A program made the translations under genes and the position numbers. This document shows, piece by piece, positions 33,959-46,000 of a DNA stretch of 64,000 nucleotides; within the stretch, counting starts at the first letter, position 1, and each line of letters starts with the position of its first letter. The notes beneath the pieces were generated by a model. It was not told the DNA's origin and did not search any database. It saw only the letters and a list, made by a program, of their open reading frames with translations. Source of the DNA: Endothia cerciana (taxonomy: Eukaryota > Ascomycota > Sordariomycetes > Diaporthales > Cryphonectriaceae); NCBI GenBank assembly GCA_026119935.1, contig JALRMH010000012.1, forward strand, positions 372,001-436,000, written 5' to 3'.

Positions 33959-34364
33959 CCATGTGCCTCACCTGGTCACGAGCATCTTGCTGCTATAAGG
34001 GAACTGCACAGGGGGCGGCTGAGCGTGAAATGAGTGCACGGGCTTGTTTTTCTTTTTGGTCTTGGAACTGCTTTGAGCCTCACTTGAACGTTGCTTTGGG
34101 GTGGTTCACGGGATAGACGACGAGAAAGCGAGGGGGGAACGCGGGAAAACGGAAGGGTGTCACATGGTGGAGGAGCAGAAGGATAATGAGCCAGACGGTG
34201 AGTGCAGCATACTGTTGAGTTGGCATTAGAGGGAAGTATGAATAGACGACATTCATTTTAGGCCTAGAATTAATGGTTGATATTCTTCTTCTGCTTCATG
34301 AAGCAAAACTTAAGTGGTGCCATGAGAATCTTCCTGCAATCCTCCGTTGCCGACATAGGTTTAC
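33959..34364. other. Convergent intergenic region
   Basis: About 400 bp between the stops of the convergent kinase and ISC1 genes. Nothing beyond probable 3' UTRs is seen. Confidence 0.5.
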
Positions 34365-35261
34365 CTAGTATTTCCCAAGCATGATCTCCCCAGCATCAGC
34401 GCCAGCCTCGCCCAGAGCGGTAGCCTTCGCGTTCTCCACCTCCCATCTGAACTCCTTCAGGGCCCTCTTCTCACTTCCCCTGAAGAACAGGAGCGCCATC
34501 AAGCCGTCGAGCACGCCGGCAACCAGCCCGAGACTACTCACGAGCAGCAGGATGAAGTTGATGGCGTGATTCTGAACATCACTCAGTTTGTTACTATGCG
34601 TCGGGATGAGCCACACCACGACATAGCACGCCACCGTAAGACACGTCCAAGAAATGAAGTGGTACGTTCGCCACCGCGTCTGCTCGGCCTCGCGTGACAC
34701 GTACCCTCCTATCTCGGAGAGGAGAGAGTCGTAGTCCCGTGGGCCGAGGTGGACGCCATCGGCGAAGCCCGGAGACGAGGGGAAGACGGACGACAGGAGC
34801 TGCGTGTCGAAGTCGGCGGCGAACTGAGCCTGTGTGTGGTTCGCGTGGAGCGACTGCCGGCTGGTGGAGGGCGTCGGGGACTGTAGCGAGAGGAAGGCGC
34901 CCGCGGCGGGGGAGCGGAAGTCCACCGGGTCGGCCTCCTCGGCCCCGGTGGTGGTCCCGGGGTTGTTGGTCACGGTGGTGGTGGTGGTGTTGTCCGACTG
35001 AAAGAGCATGGGCGCGGACCGCCGGAAGGCGCTCCGGCTGGACAGGCGACCCGGCGGGAGCGGCCAGTTGCTGATGCTCGGCGCCGCGGTCCCGCCACCG
35101 CCACCGCCCTCGCGCGTCGTCGTGTGGAACACGAGCGTGGCCTCGACGGAGAAGTGGTCGGAGAGGCTGCACCCCAGCTCCGGGTGCCGCCGGGTCATGC
35201 CCACGCGCGCGTCGCGGACCACCCACCCGCCTATCTCCCCCGGGTGGTGGTGGTGGTGGTG

Positions 35262-35295
<34 letters not shown>

Positions 35296-36286
35296 GGGGA
35301 GGATGTGGACGGCGAGAGCTCCCGCGCGGCGACCGAGGCGAAGATGTAGTCGAGCCGTTTCGCCTGCGGGTCGGGGGTGTCGGGGGCGGGCTCCCGCAGG
35401 GGCCGGCCCGGGCCCAGCCTCCTCTGGGCGGACCTGGGCCAGCGCCAGGTGTTGAGGACACTGTTGGACGTCGCGCCGTTGGCGAGGAGGTTGGCCTCCG
35501 CGGTGGGGACGGGGCGGCCCCTCGCGCGCTCGCCGGGGTCGTGGGCGCTGCCGAGGCTGCTGTCGGGGTGCAGCACGCGCCAGACGTCCCGCACGGGGGC
35601 GTGCTCGGTGATGATGGCGTGCTCGGCGGACAGCGGGGTCATGTTGAAGTCGCCGGCGGCGAGGACCAGGTGGCCGCGCTCGGCGGCGGCGCGGAGCAGC
35701 TTGGCGAGCTGCCAGGCCTGGGCCTGGCGGTGCACGCGGTAGCTGTCGCCGCCGGGGTCGGACGCGTACGGCGCGTGGGTGTGCGTGTTGAAGACCTCGA
35801 CCACGCCGGCCGCCGGGTCGGGGCCGAAGCGGATGCGGGCGTGGGCGACGCCCTTGCCGACGTACCAGTCGCCGCGCCAGAAGGCCGTGGGGCGGCCGCT
35901 GAGGGTGTAGGGCGTGAAGGTGGACTCCTCCAGGGGCCACCGGGAGAGGATGGCGAGGCCGGCGCCGAAGGCGCCGGCGTGGTAGAACTTGCCGTGGGGG
36001 AGGAGGGCGCGGAGGTGGCGCCGGACTTTTATAATATTCCTTGGTCAGCCAGGGGGTTTCGACCTCTCTCTCTCACATGGGGACGGTGCTCACTGGCGAG
36101 GTAGTCATCCTGGGCCCAGACCTCCTGGAGACAGACTATGCCGGGCGGCGGGTGAGCCTCGGCGAGCTGACGGCCTATCTCGTCGAGGCGAGCCCGGCGG
36201 AGTCTCGAGATGTTGAACTTGAGGCCCCAGCAGTTGAGGGTTATGATGTTGATCTCCGGCGGGAGCGAGCCCGAGGAGGTCATCAT
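34365..36286 (-). CDS. ISC1: Inositol phosphosphingolipid phospholipase C / neutral sphingomyelinase
   Basis: Hydrolyses complex inositol sphingolipids to ceramide at ER and mitochondrial membranes. Two exons (36286..36094 and 36025..34365) encode 617 aa. Endonuclease/exonuclease/phosphatase-fold motifs are complete: ITLNCWGLK, CLQEVWAQDDY (Mg-binding Glu), FNTHTHAPY, AAGDFNMTP, AKRLDYIFAS and the catalytic CSLSDHFSVEATL. The C-terminus has two hydrophobic segments (FISWTCLTVACYVVVWLIP and a longer one starting INFILLLVSSLGLVAG), matching membrane-anchored ISC1. The catalytic domain carries a low-complexity insert of seven Gly, four Asp and six His coded by triplet runs at 35237-35300. Two adjacent ATGs (36286, 36283) are both usable. 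Confidence 0.93.
35237..35300. repeat. Compound triplet repeat inside ISC1
   Basis: On the plus strand GGT units pass into CGT and then CGC units. Read from the minus strand they code for Gly, then Asp, then His runs. The repeat keeps the reading frame, so it expands as whole residues. Confidence 0.85.
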
Positions 36287-37228
36287 GAGTGTCTTTTGAG
36301 TATCCCGGGCGCGGCTGAGACTGGGAAAATTGTTTTATTTTTATTTTCTTTTAAGACCAGATCAGAACATCCGAGGAGGAGGATTAGGTAGTGAGGTGAG
36401 GTGAAGGGGTTTTTTTCTTCTTTCAAGTGTTGTTTGTAGACCGGCCCGCCCGGAGCAGTATAATTAGCATCGTTGATATTAAGGTCCGCATTTATGATTC
36501 CCACCGCGACGTTTAAGTAGATTACTCTCTGCTCGGCGAGCCCAGGGCAGAGGCAGAGGGGGACAGAGGAAGAAGAGGGATTGGGACCCCAAAGAGGATC
36601 GCAGGGACCGCAGTCGCATGAGAGCAGTAATATAATATTATATCAGTCATGATGAGCACTCGGGGGTGTCCAATACGACAGCCATGCCCGGCTGCAGGTC
36701 TCTTCATCTTATTGTGGTACCACCCTTGCGTGCCATTGCAGGTGAGCCCGTCCCAGACTGACAGGAGAGTACCAAGTGCGGCACGAAGTATATACCCAAT
36801 ACTTACATACCCCGGCAGGTCTACAGCAGCAAGGCCCACCATGCCAGTGCATGCCCAGCGGCTGTGGCGCCTGGCCGCCTGCCGCTGGTGAGAGAAATCC
36901 CTGGCATCTTGCCTGCCGCTCAGGTCGGGCGTATCCCTGGAGCCGTGGTTTTTGAGCCTAGGGTCCAGCTCCACTCCCACACGCCCCATCTCCTCCTCCC
37001 TCGTTCCCCCCCGGCGGCGGCAGTCTTCCAGCAAGCTCTTTAGAAGCTCCGTCAGCACTCCCAGGCATACCCGTTCCGGCCCAGACCGTCTGGGGTTTCA
37101 AAGGGACCTCGCAAGGGGGGCATGATACGACATCTGGCAGCCTCGGCGCATCCCCAAGGCAGCTTGATCCTGCCCTTGTCGCTCTCCAGCCTGCACTTGC
37201 AGAGCAGCCTCTCGGAGGGGATAGTAAG
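36287..37228. other. Divergent intergenic region between ISC1 and SWD3
   Basis: About 940 bp containing two promoters. No repeat or gene recognised; an AT-richer patch lies around 36320-36500. Confidence 0.45.
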
Positions 37229-39149
37229 ATGGCCGACCCGGAGTCCGAGGCCGGAGGGTCGTCCTCGAAGAGGCGGAAGCGAAACGACGGCAGCGCGGAA
37301 CACAGCTCCCCTGAGGGGCGCGACCAGACCCCCACGCCCGAGACCGAGGGGCGCGAGCTCTCTGTACGGCCCGGGCGGCCATCCTCACGGTCGCCGAGCA
37401 GGAGCGTGGGCAGCGGCGGCGACAGAAAAGAGAGGGGCTACTACAGCTCGCGCTCACGGTCGCGGTCCGGGTCCAGGTCCGGGTCCGGAGACCGATCGCG
37501 CTCGGGCTCCAGATCACGCACCCCACGTTCGCGTCTGGGGTCGCAATCGCGCTCGCGCTCGCAGTCCGACTCTCGCTCGAGGTCACGCTCCCGCTCGCCC
37601 ACATCCTCCTCCCGCCGTCGAACACCCCACCGCTCAACCTCGACCTCCCGCGACCGTGCCGGCGCCCGAGAGCGCAAGCCCCTCCGCCCCGACTTCCGGC
37701 CCTACCTCGAGCTGCGCGGCCACGCGAAGCCCATATCCCAGGTGCGCATCTCCCCCGACGGCCGGTGGATCGCCTCCGCCTCCGCCGACGGGACCGCCAT
37801 GGTCTGGGACGCCGAGACGGGCGCGCACATGGACACGCTCGTGGGCCACATGGCCGGCGTCTCCTGCCTGGCGTGGAGCCCGGATTCCGAGACCATCGCC
37901 ACGGGCAGCGACGACAAGGCCATCCGGCTCTGGAACCGTACGACGGGCGACCCGGCGCACGCCGCGGGCGCGGACGAGAATCTGCCCCCGGGCGGGAGGA
38001 TAGGGACGTCGGCGAGGGGCATCGGCGGGAGGACAGACGGGGGCGTGCGAGGCAGCGGCGGGAGGAAGCCGCTGCTGGGCCACCACAACTATGTCTACTG
38101 CCTGAAGTTCTCCCCAAAGGGGAACATGCTGGCGAGTGGGAGCTACGATGAGGCGGTGTTCCTGTGGGACGTCCGTGCAGGACGGCTCATGAGGAGCTTG
38201 CCCGCGCATAGTGACCCCGTCAGCGGTATCGATTTCTGTATGGATGGTACGCTGGTGGCCAGTTGCTCTACGGACGGCTTGATGTGAGTATCCCCCCGGC
38301 CCTGCCATGAAATCAAAAATCAAAAATAAAATCAAAAAAACAACTCGAGACATGACAAAGCTGACGCATTGTGACAGTCGCATATGGGACACCTCCACCG
38401 GCCAGTGCCTCCGCACTCTCGTCTACGAAGACAACCCCGCCGCCGCGTCCGTCTGCTTCTCCCCCAACGGCCGCTTCGTCCTCGCCAGCTACACAGACTC
38501 GTGCATGCGGCTCTGGGACTTCATCAACATGCCCTGCACCGTAAAGAAGACCTACCAGGGCCACGTGAACAAGGACTTCTCCGTCGGCGGCTGCTTTGGC
38601 CTCCTGCGGTCCATGCGCAAGGTCCTGCTGACCTCTGGTGACGACGACGGCGAGAACGAGTTTGCGGAGGAGCAGTGGGAGGAGTCGGACAGCGTCGCGT
38701 TCGTCGCGAGCGCGAGCGAGGACGGGGACATCGTGCTGTGGGACGTCAAGAGCAAGGAGATCCTGCAGCGCCTCGGGGCCGCGCACCAGGGGGTGTGCTT
38801 CTGGGTCGACGTCCACGGCGAGACGGGCACCATGGTCAGCTGCGGGCAGGACGGCCGGATCGTGGTGTTCAGACATCGATACCCGGACGCGGACGCGGAC
38901 GGGGACGCGGACGGCGACGGGAAGAACCGCATGGTTAACGGCCATGGTGGGAACGATGGAGATCGATACCCGGGAGGAAGCGAGGACCGCACAGGTGAGG
39001 AGGACGAGAAAATGCGCGGGGCCGAGCCCGAGCCCGAGCCCGAGCCTGAGGCCGAGCCTGCGCAGGCTAACGGCCACGCATATGACGAGGGAGGGGATCA
39101 AGCAGAAGCTGCGGGCCCTGTGGAAGGCGACGTTGCCATGGGCGGATAG
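37229..39149 (+). CDS. SWD3: WD40 subunit of the COMPASS H3K4 methyltransferase (Swd3/WDR5 type) with RS-rich N-terminus
   Basis: Two exons (37229..38283 and 38378..39149) encode 608 aa. The WD40 propeller starts near residue 155 (YLELRGHAKPISQVRISPDGRWIASASADG) and contains repeats ending MVWDAETG, IRLWNRTTG, VFLWDVRAG, IRIWDTSTG, MRLWDF and VLWDVKSK. The segments LMRSLPAHSDPVSGIDF and CLRTLVYEDNPAAASVCFSPNGR match fungal Swd3, which binds the Set1 subunit. Residues 1-150 are unusually rich in Arg-Ser dipeptides, like splicing factors. The tail is acidic with an EPEPEPEP run. A DNA insert between the second and third blades (GRIGTSARGIGGRTDG) is low-complexity. Nuclear location is expected. 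Confidence 0.9.
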
Positions 39150-39690
39150 GTTCCACCCAAAGGAACGCATCGTTCGGGCTGCAACCCTTCCTTTTTTTTT
39201 GGGTGGGGGGGGGGGGGGCGCTCGTGGAAGGCATTATGGCGCGCAGCAGAGGCGGACAAGCATCTATCTCAAGCCGTCAACGACACATCATTACAAACAT
39301 AGCGAAGGCGTCAGTCCGGTCTTACCTTGCACGCACATACACGGGAGACCAGTGTTAGATGAAGGGAATTCAACGTTAAAAGATCAATGAGAACGAAACG
39401 ACTGCCTGTGCTGTGCATGGTACCAAGGGGTCAATCCGTCATGTAATCCTCCACGCCGTGAATACCTAATGAAATCCCTCCGCACTTTGCTGTGTCGTGA
39501 ATCATGAACGACCGTGTGCAACTGGCCGATCAACACCCTCTACCAAAGGGAACTCCGAATCTTGCAATCTTGACTGAACACACCATTCTATCCGCGCAAT
39601 GCCCTAGCGATGCCCACGATGAGGGAGCTGGCGCACCCTTCGCACAGTCGTCCGAGGCATCCGTCGCCGCACCCGTCGAGATCGAGCCCC
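39150..39690. other. Convergent intergenic region with poly(T)/poly(G)
   Basis: About 540 bp between SWD3 and the end of the UBR1 extension. Holds a short T run followed by 14 G at 39205-39218. No gene seen. Confidence 0.45.
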
Positions 39691-40020
39691 TCAGTAGTCC
39701 AGCTCATCCATATCATCCCGCTCGTCGTCCCTATCTTCCCCTTCCTCTCCGTAGTCGCTCATCTCCTCAACCAATTGCTCCAGCACCTCCTCCAGGTCCA
39801 TTCCCTCCTCGTCCTCATCATACTCCTCATCTTCCTCTTCCTCTTCCTCGCCATCAGCCCCGCCCCTAGCCTCATGATACCACGTTCCCATAAGCCCCAG
39901 GGGAGCCCCAAAGAAGTTGCTCAAAGTTTCAAGTTCAAGGTCCCCATTGTCCCCATCCTCCTCTTCCTCCTCGTCGGTCCCGTCTTCATCTTCAAAATCG
40001 CCGTCGTTCCAACCATCTAG
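39691..40020 (-). other. Candidate UGA-CUA readthrough extension of UBR1 (109 codons, acidic)
   Basis: The UBR1 stop is TGA (40023-40021) and the next codon is CTA, so the context is TGA-CTA-G. The same frame runs on for 109 codons to a TGA at 39693-39691. By hand count 53 of 109 residues are Asp or Glu. Two acidic arms flank a less charged middle (LETLSNFFGAPLGLMGTWYH), and a probable amphipathic helix (MDLEEVLEQLVEEM) follows. There is no ATG in this frame before GTWYH (codon 46), so the first acidic arm cannot be an independent ATG-started gene. A spliced origin would need a poor donor upstream. Confidence 0.6.
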
Positions 40021-43000
40021 TCATATGGTCTCCCATCCGCCAGTGTTGATGTCCGCTTCGAGCTTGCGTGAGATGAAGGAGGGGACGCCATGGGAGAGCC
40101 ACATGGAGCGGAGCATTGAGTCGTAACGTTTCTGGGACAGGAAGAGCTGTCTGTAGTGCCGCAGGCCCATGTCCGTCTCGCCGTATTTGTCGATGTAGGG
40201 GGCGTGGCTGAAGGAGCCGGACAGACGGTGCAGGTAGAAGGCTGCGCATTTGCGGATGCTAATGAAGATGCCGACATTGCCTTGGCATCTTTCCATCGCG
40301 TGTTATCAGTATTCGTTTTTGTCGGAGAATTTTGGATATTGTTGGGGATGTACTCACTTCCGCATATGCTGCTGCGCACCGCCGATCCTGCCACTAGACC
40401 CACGCCGCTGTATTGTCGTCGAGTCCTGAGCAGAACAACAAACGCTCTGCCCGCAGAACACCTCACCACAGAGTAAGCAGATCATCGGGTCTGAGACGTC
40501 CTTGCCAGTCTTGGGACACCGTCGCTTCGTGCACTCCTCTATGAGCATATCGTAGTTCATCGGTAGTCCAATGAGCTCGAAGATTCCCGGGTGGCTGAGG
40601 AGCTGCTCTGGCGCCGCGAGGCGCGGGAAATTGGGGTCCGGATCCCTCGTCTTGCTTGAGGACGAGTCGCCCCACCGGCCATTGTCGTGTCGGATCCAGC
40701 CGCGGACGAGCTGGTCGCAGAGCGCACTCGGCCAGCCGACGTGGATACCCAGAGGTGTGAGGGCTGCGCACATGCTGTCGAAATCGGGCAGGCGGAGGGC
40801 CTCGGTGAGGCGACCAAGCTCGTCTTGTTCCGGTTGAGGGGATATGTGGCTATTAAAGTCGACGCCGTACTTGACGTAGAGAAGAATGACGCACTTTCGA
40901 AGGAAGCATTGGGCATACTTCTTGGTAAAGGAGTAGTAGTCCGCGATCGACGCGAAGCGAGGCTGGTCGAAGCCACTCGGCCGAGATGCCTCGGACTTCA
41001 TAGCGTCGGTAATAGCATCACCGCTGGATGTGAAGTCAAGGTTCATCTTGTAGATGGTTTTGCAGAATTCGGCGAAGTTGATGAGACTCCTGTCTTCGAT
41101 ATCCTCGCAGGCCATCCACTCCGTGCCCTGCTTGGCCTTGCATATGCGATAGACCACCTTGACAATTTCGGCGAGGTAGCAGACACGAAGGAGGTACGAG
41201 ATCTCGAAACCATTAGCAGCGGCGACGCCGAATATGCTCTCACAGAGGAAGACAAAAGGGTCCGATGCAAGGAGGGGTATCATCTTTGGGCATTCGTCGC
41301 CCAAGGCAGCACCTCCGACATCAGGCACGAAAAGCTGAGCGTGTTGTCTGGCACTCATCGTCTGGAACTCCGAGGCGATCCTCTTCATGCCGCCGAATTT
41401 CTGACCTCCAATGGCGATGTATGACGTGACTGTCTCCGCCAAAATTCGTAGATGGGTGAGCGTCGACTCGGAGATTCTCTCTAGTAGTAGAGAGCCGTAC
41501 TCAGCGTCGAGGCCTCTCTGCTGGATTTCAGCAGCAGAGATGGAGAAGCCGACGGCTTGAGCAAGCACGTCGCTGTGACTCGGATCGGCAGGCCTTCTTG
41601 GGCTGTCCGCAAGGACAGCTTTGCTGTGCTGTCCGACAAGATCATTTTTCCTGATTGTATCTTGAAGGCGACGGTACACCTGGACAAGTTCGGCCATTGG
41701 AGTGCTATTATCAGCCATGCCGCTGGTATCGGGGGTATCGTTGTGGAATGGTTCCCCGAATGGATGGACCATAGGCGCCTGGGATCCCGGCTCCCAAGCA
41801 TCCAGTACTAGGTGTGAGGACGTCTCAGCCAGCCTGGGAAGCAAAGAACTCTTGGTGTAGTGAGAAAACATAGTGACAGACTGAGATGGAGACTGCGCAG
41901 ACAGGCTTTCGTACTCGGACGACAGATTTTCCTTCAAGAACACTGCAAAAGCTTCCGAGGAAACCTGTATATCCGTCGACGTCTGGAGCGCGCTGGGATA
42001 TGACTCTTCCTGGCCCTTCCAGATGATAGGCAGGAACGCATTCCCCAGGGCTTTGCACAGTGGACAGACGAATTCCATGCGCTGGGGGTTTTCAGGATGG
42101 TGACGGGCAATTTGTTGCTTGTGTCTTTGCTGGGTCGCCTCGAAGTATACCTTGAAACAGCTGTAGTGCATCATGTGGCCGCACCCAATGGAAACCGGCC
42201 CATTTCGCACCGCATGACGAGGAAAACCCTTCCCGATGACTTGACGCTCCGTGATGAAGGTCTCGCCCTTTTGGTTAACCTTCTCCACTTGAATGCGGTT
42301 TTCATGGCCCACGCCGAAGGGTCGAGTGTCCTCGGCGGATCTGTCAAGATCCCTGGGCACGTTGCATACTTCTCGTACGAAGTCGGGATCCGAAAGATCT
42401 GTCTGCCGCAGGATTCCGCTCTCCCTAATGAACGCAAATGTGCCGTACAGGCGACGATCATCTGTGTTCTCTTGACAGAGAATGCACGTCCCCGATGGGT
42501 ACTTCCAGAAGTTCTTCTCTTCCACGGGCTCTGGAAGTTCATCCTCTAGGTCGTCCACATCGCCCCAATCAATATCCTGCTGCTTCGCCATGAAGTTCTT
42601 CTGTTGCTGTTGGAACTGAGCCATCACTTTGGCCTGGCGGTCCAGAGCGGCCTTCTTCTTACGCTCGCGCTCCTCTTCCGCGTTCACATTGACGGCTGGC
42701 GAGGCAGTGCTGATCCTATCGACAGGCACGCCGAGGCGCACATAAGCTGCCTCAAAGTCATGTGGTCGCTTCTGTCGCATCCGCCGCAGAATGAGCGCAA
42801 TCCTGGGATGACAGGCCTTGAGCTCCTCCTTGGTCGACATGAGGTCCAGAAGAGAGATAATGGTTCTCGCTGCAGGAGCATCCGGCATCAAGCTGCCCAG
42901 AGAGAGCTTCGTGAGAGCTGTGTGTATGAAGGAAGGCCGAGAATTGTCACCTTCAGGGACCTCGTCTTCGATAACGGCGATGAGGACGAGATGCAACACA

Positions 43001-46000
43001 ACTTGCAAATAGGTCTCTACCCTTGTGTATGGTACAGTCGGTGTCCACTTCGGGCTGACAAGAGCGTACAGCAGACTGTAGTATATCACCTGTGCGAACA
43101 TGCCCGTGCTGGTGAACTCGGCCAATTTTGCGAAGACACCGTCGTGTATAGGTCGCAGCTTCGGCTCATACACCAAGTCCTCAATCGGCTTGCCTGTCTT
43201 CTTGGCCATGCATTTACGCCAGGCATTCTCCGCTTCTTCGCGCTGGTTCTTGTTGTAATGTGCGATGTACGGATCGACTTCTTCGACGAATTCCGGCTTC
43301 AGCTCGAAAGTTCCGACGTCGGAGATACCTTCAGGTGCCTTGTAGTTTGAGACATCATCAAGGACATCAGTGAAGTCTTCCTGCTCCTGGTACCTCTCAG
43401 GTAGTTTGTTACCGACCTCAGTAAACGATAGAGGCTTGAAGCACAGCACATGAATGATGTCTCGGCGCATGGCCCTGATGCGGCTGTTCGGCTCATCCTC
43501 TAGCGGAATCAAAGACGTGCGGTCGCTCAACAATACAACGAGCAGGTGTATCATATCTTCGACAACATCGACATGTTGGGCATCGTCCTGGGCCGTCGAC
43601 TTCTGCTCAAAGAAGCCTTTCACCCACTTCTCCATGCCAAAGCGATCGATGATAGAAGCAAGCACGCGGCTGGGGTTGCAAACAACGAGAGCAGTCTGTA
43701 GCAAGAAAATGTCCCGGTGGTGGGATGCCTCTCTCTGTGATACCCCGCGGTATGTACCGGATTGGTGGCGCAAGCTCATGCCGTTGCGAACCCACATGCC
43801 TGCCTTCATTTGTGACAACCATGCGCACACTCGCAAGGGATAATCGAAAGCTGCCATCAGGTAGTCTTCTGGTCCATATTCGCGTTTTGGCATCGCCCGC
43901 TTGCCCATCAGACGGGGTTGCCCTTTGAGATCTTGGGTTCCGAAGCTAAGAAGTGCTCGCAACTGCTCAACCGGCATCGACTTGCCACACTCGATGAGCC
44001 AGGAAAGCGTGTAGTGGAGCGCGTGGTGGAAACTGATCGGTTGCTCTTCGACAACAAATTTGACGACTTCATACTTGGTCGACTCTTGGTCAAACTCGAA
44101 ACCAACAAGGGTCTTGAAGCGAACTTCATCTTTGATCTCGGCTTGACCAAACCGGCCACGCTCCGCGCCGATGGAATTAATGATGACAGTCTTGGCCGCC
44201 AGGCGGATGGCCCAAGAAAATTGTGCAGGCTCGACTTTTTCGAAAGCCCGGCTGAACAGGCGGCACAGTCGGTTGATCTCTCTGGTGATGAGAGATGCGC
44301 TGATCCAAGTGTCGGTCTCGTATTCAACATGCTCTCCCACAGCTCTAGTATTTGGGCAAATACCCTGATGCAGCTTGACCAGGTCAAGAAATTGCATCAT
44401 GTACCTTTCTTCCGTCCGCAAACGCTCTTGGACGTGTGGAGACAAGAAGAGGTATTTGAGGTCGGCGAAAAAGTGGTACATGCGTCTGTTAGTAACAGAC
44501 CCAGAATCAAAAGCTAACACCGCGGTGTCAGACACGTTCCAGGGATGTGCAACTTGTCGCGTTGTCAAAAAGGTATACAAGATAGCTATCAAACTGGTCA
44601 GGAAGTTTCCCCTCTCCACGACCTCGGCAGTAATGGAGGGAGTCGTCAGCATCTGTAGAGAAAGGTTGATAATGGAATGGTCTGGCTCTCGATCTGCAAT
44701 GAGGTAGAGCTGGGCCAAAGTGGTGTATAGCCCAGCAAAGCGCAATCCGAGCACTCGCTTGAATTCAGGTATCGTTACGACTGTGGAGATGTAGAGGGAA
44801 CGCAAGTCGTTGCGGACCTTCTTCCACATCCTCAAGTCGAAGAGAATCATCCAATCTAGGCGGACCCGTTGGAAGACATCTTCAGCGGGCGGGACGTTCC
44901 TGTTGTCCATGTACGCAGCCGGGGCGAGTAGCCAATATCGTCCAGACTTTGGTGGCGCTGTGTCTCGCTGAGCATTGCCCGGCGTCTTGGGTATCTCGAG
45001 GCTGTTCTTAGCGTAAATGGTCGAAGGTATGAGAGGCTCTGCAATATCAGAATCAGAAGGTGTCATGTCTCCTTCCCTAGTTGTTCGACGTGACACACCC
45101 GGCGCTGGTGGAGGTGGCGGTGGTGGGTACCCTGCCATCGTCGCCTCGTCGGCCTCGAGCGCTTCATCGGCGCGCCAGTCCGACATATTGACGTCGCCGG
45201 AAGCTCCGGGAGCCGAGTCCAACATCATCACGTCCTCATCGTCATCTTCGTCCTCCTCCATATCCTCGTGTGAAGACGTTGGCGTGTTGTCGTCCTCAGC
45301 ATCGCCGTCGCCGTCGCTATCGTCATCATCGCTCTCTTCGAGTTGCCGGGTACCTAGACGCCTTCTGATCGCCGCACGTGCCTCTTCTATTCCGGCCGCA
45401 CCCAGCAACGCGAATTGGTCATAAGGGAACGCAACGATGGCTCGCTCGGTTGGTTCCTTTTCCTCGTCGTCGATACCGTTTGAGCCTACGATCGCGTGAG
45501 TAGCCGGGCTCCCCATCCTCCATGGCTTGAGGAACTCTTCGCAGACAATAGTCCGCAGCACGGAATGATCCTCGCCCACAGAACAGCCTGAAATGTCCTT
45601 TAGCCACTCGATGATGGTGCCACACATCTGTTCTCGGAAGGTATCGCGCGAGGAGCGAATCGTGACCGTAACACGGATATGCTCCAGAGTGGTCGCTATC
45701 CCCAAGAGCTTGTTGATGTCGTCGCTGTATGTGAGAATGCTCCGGCCAATGAGGTCGGTTTCGTATGCTTTCTCCACACCTTCCCTGGCCGTTGTTGAGC
45801 ATGCCCTTGCTACCTGATCTCTGACATCGTCAACGGTGTGCTTCTCGTCGTTCCATAATATGACGGCATATTCGCTCGGTGGTCCCACATCTCCGCCATG
45901 ATACGTCGAGTTTAATCTAGACATCTTCTCATCGTGCTTGATCGATTCTTTGGTCTTCGTCTGACGCAGCTGCTCGGGCGAACACGATATCACATCGCAC

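Noticed and set aside
34594..35940. 448-codon open frame overlapping ISC1 on the same strand in another frame
   Set aside because: It is Arg/Pro-rich shadow coding caused by the very high GC of ISC1; no family resemblance.
35124..36104. 326-codon plus-strand frame antisense to ISC1
   Set aside because: Shadow of a GC-rich gene; Val/Gly/Ala-rich with no motifs.
39694..39873. Acidic segment downstream of UBR1 as an independent small gene
   Set aside because: In its frame the first ATG comes after the first acidic arm and inside the neutral middle, so an independent gene would lose half the segment. A link to UBR1 is more economical.
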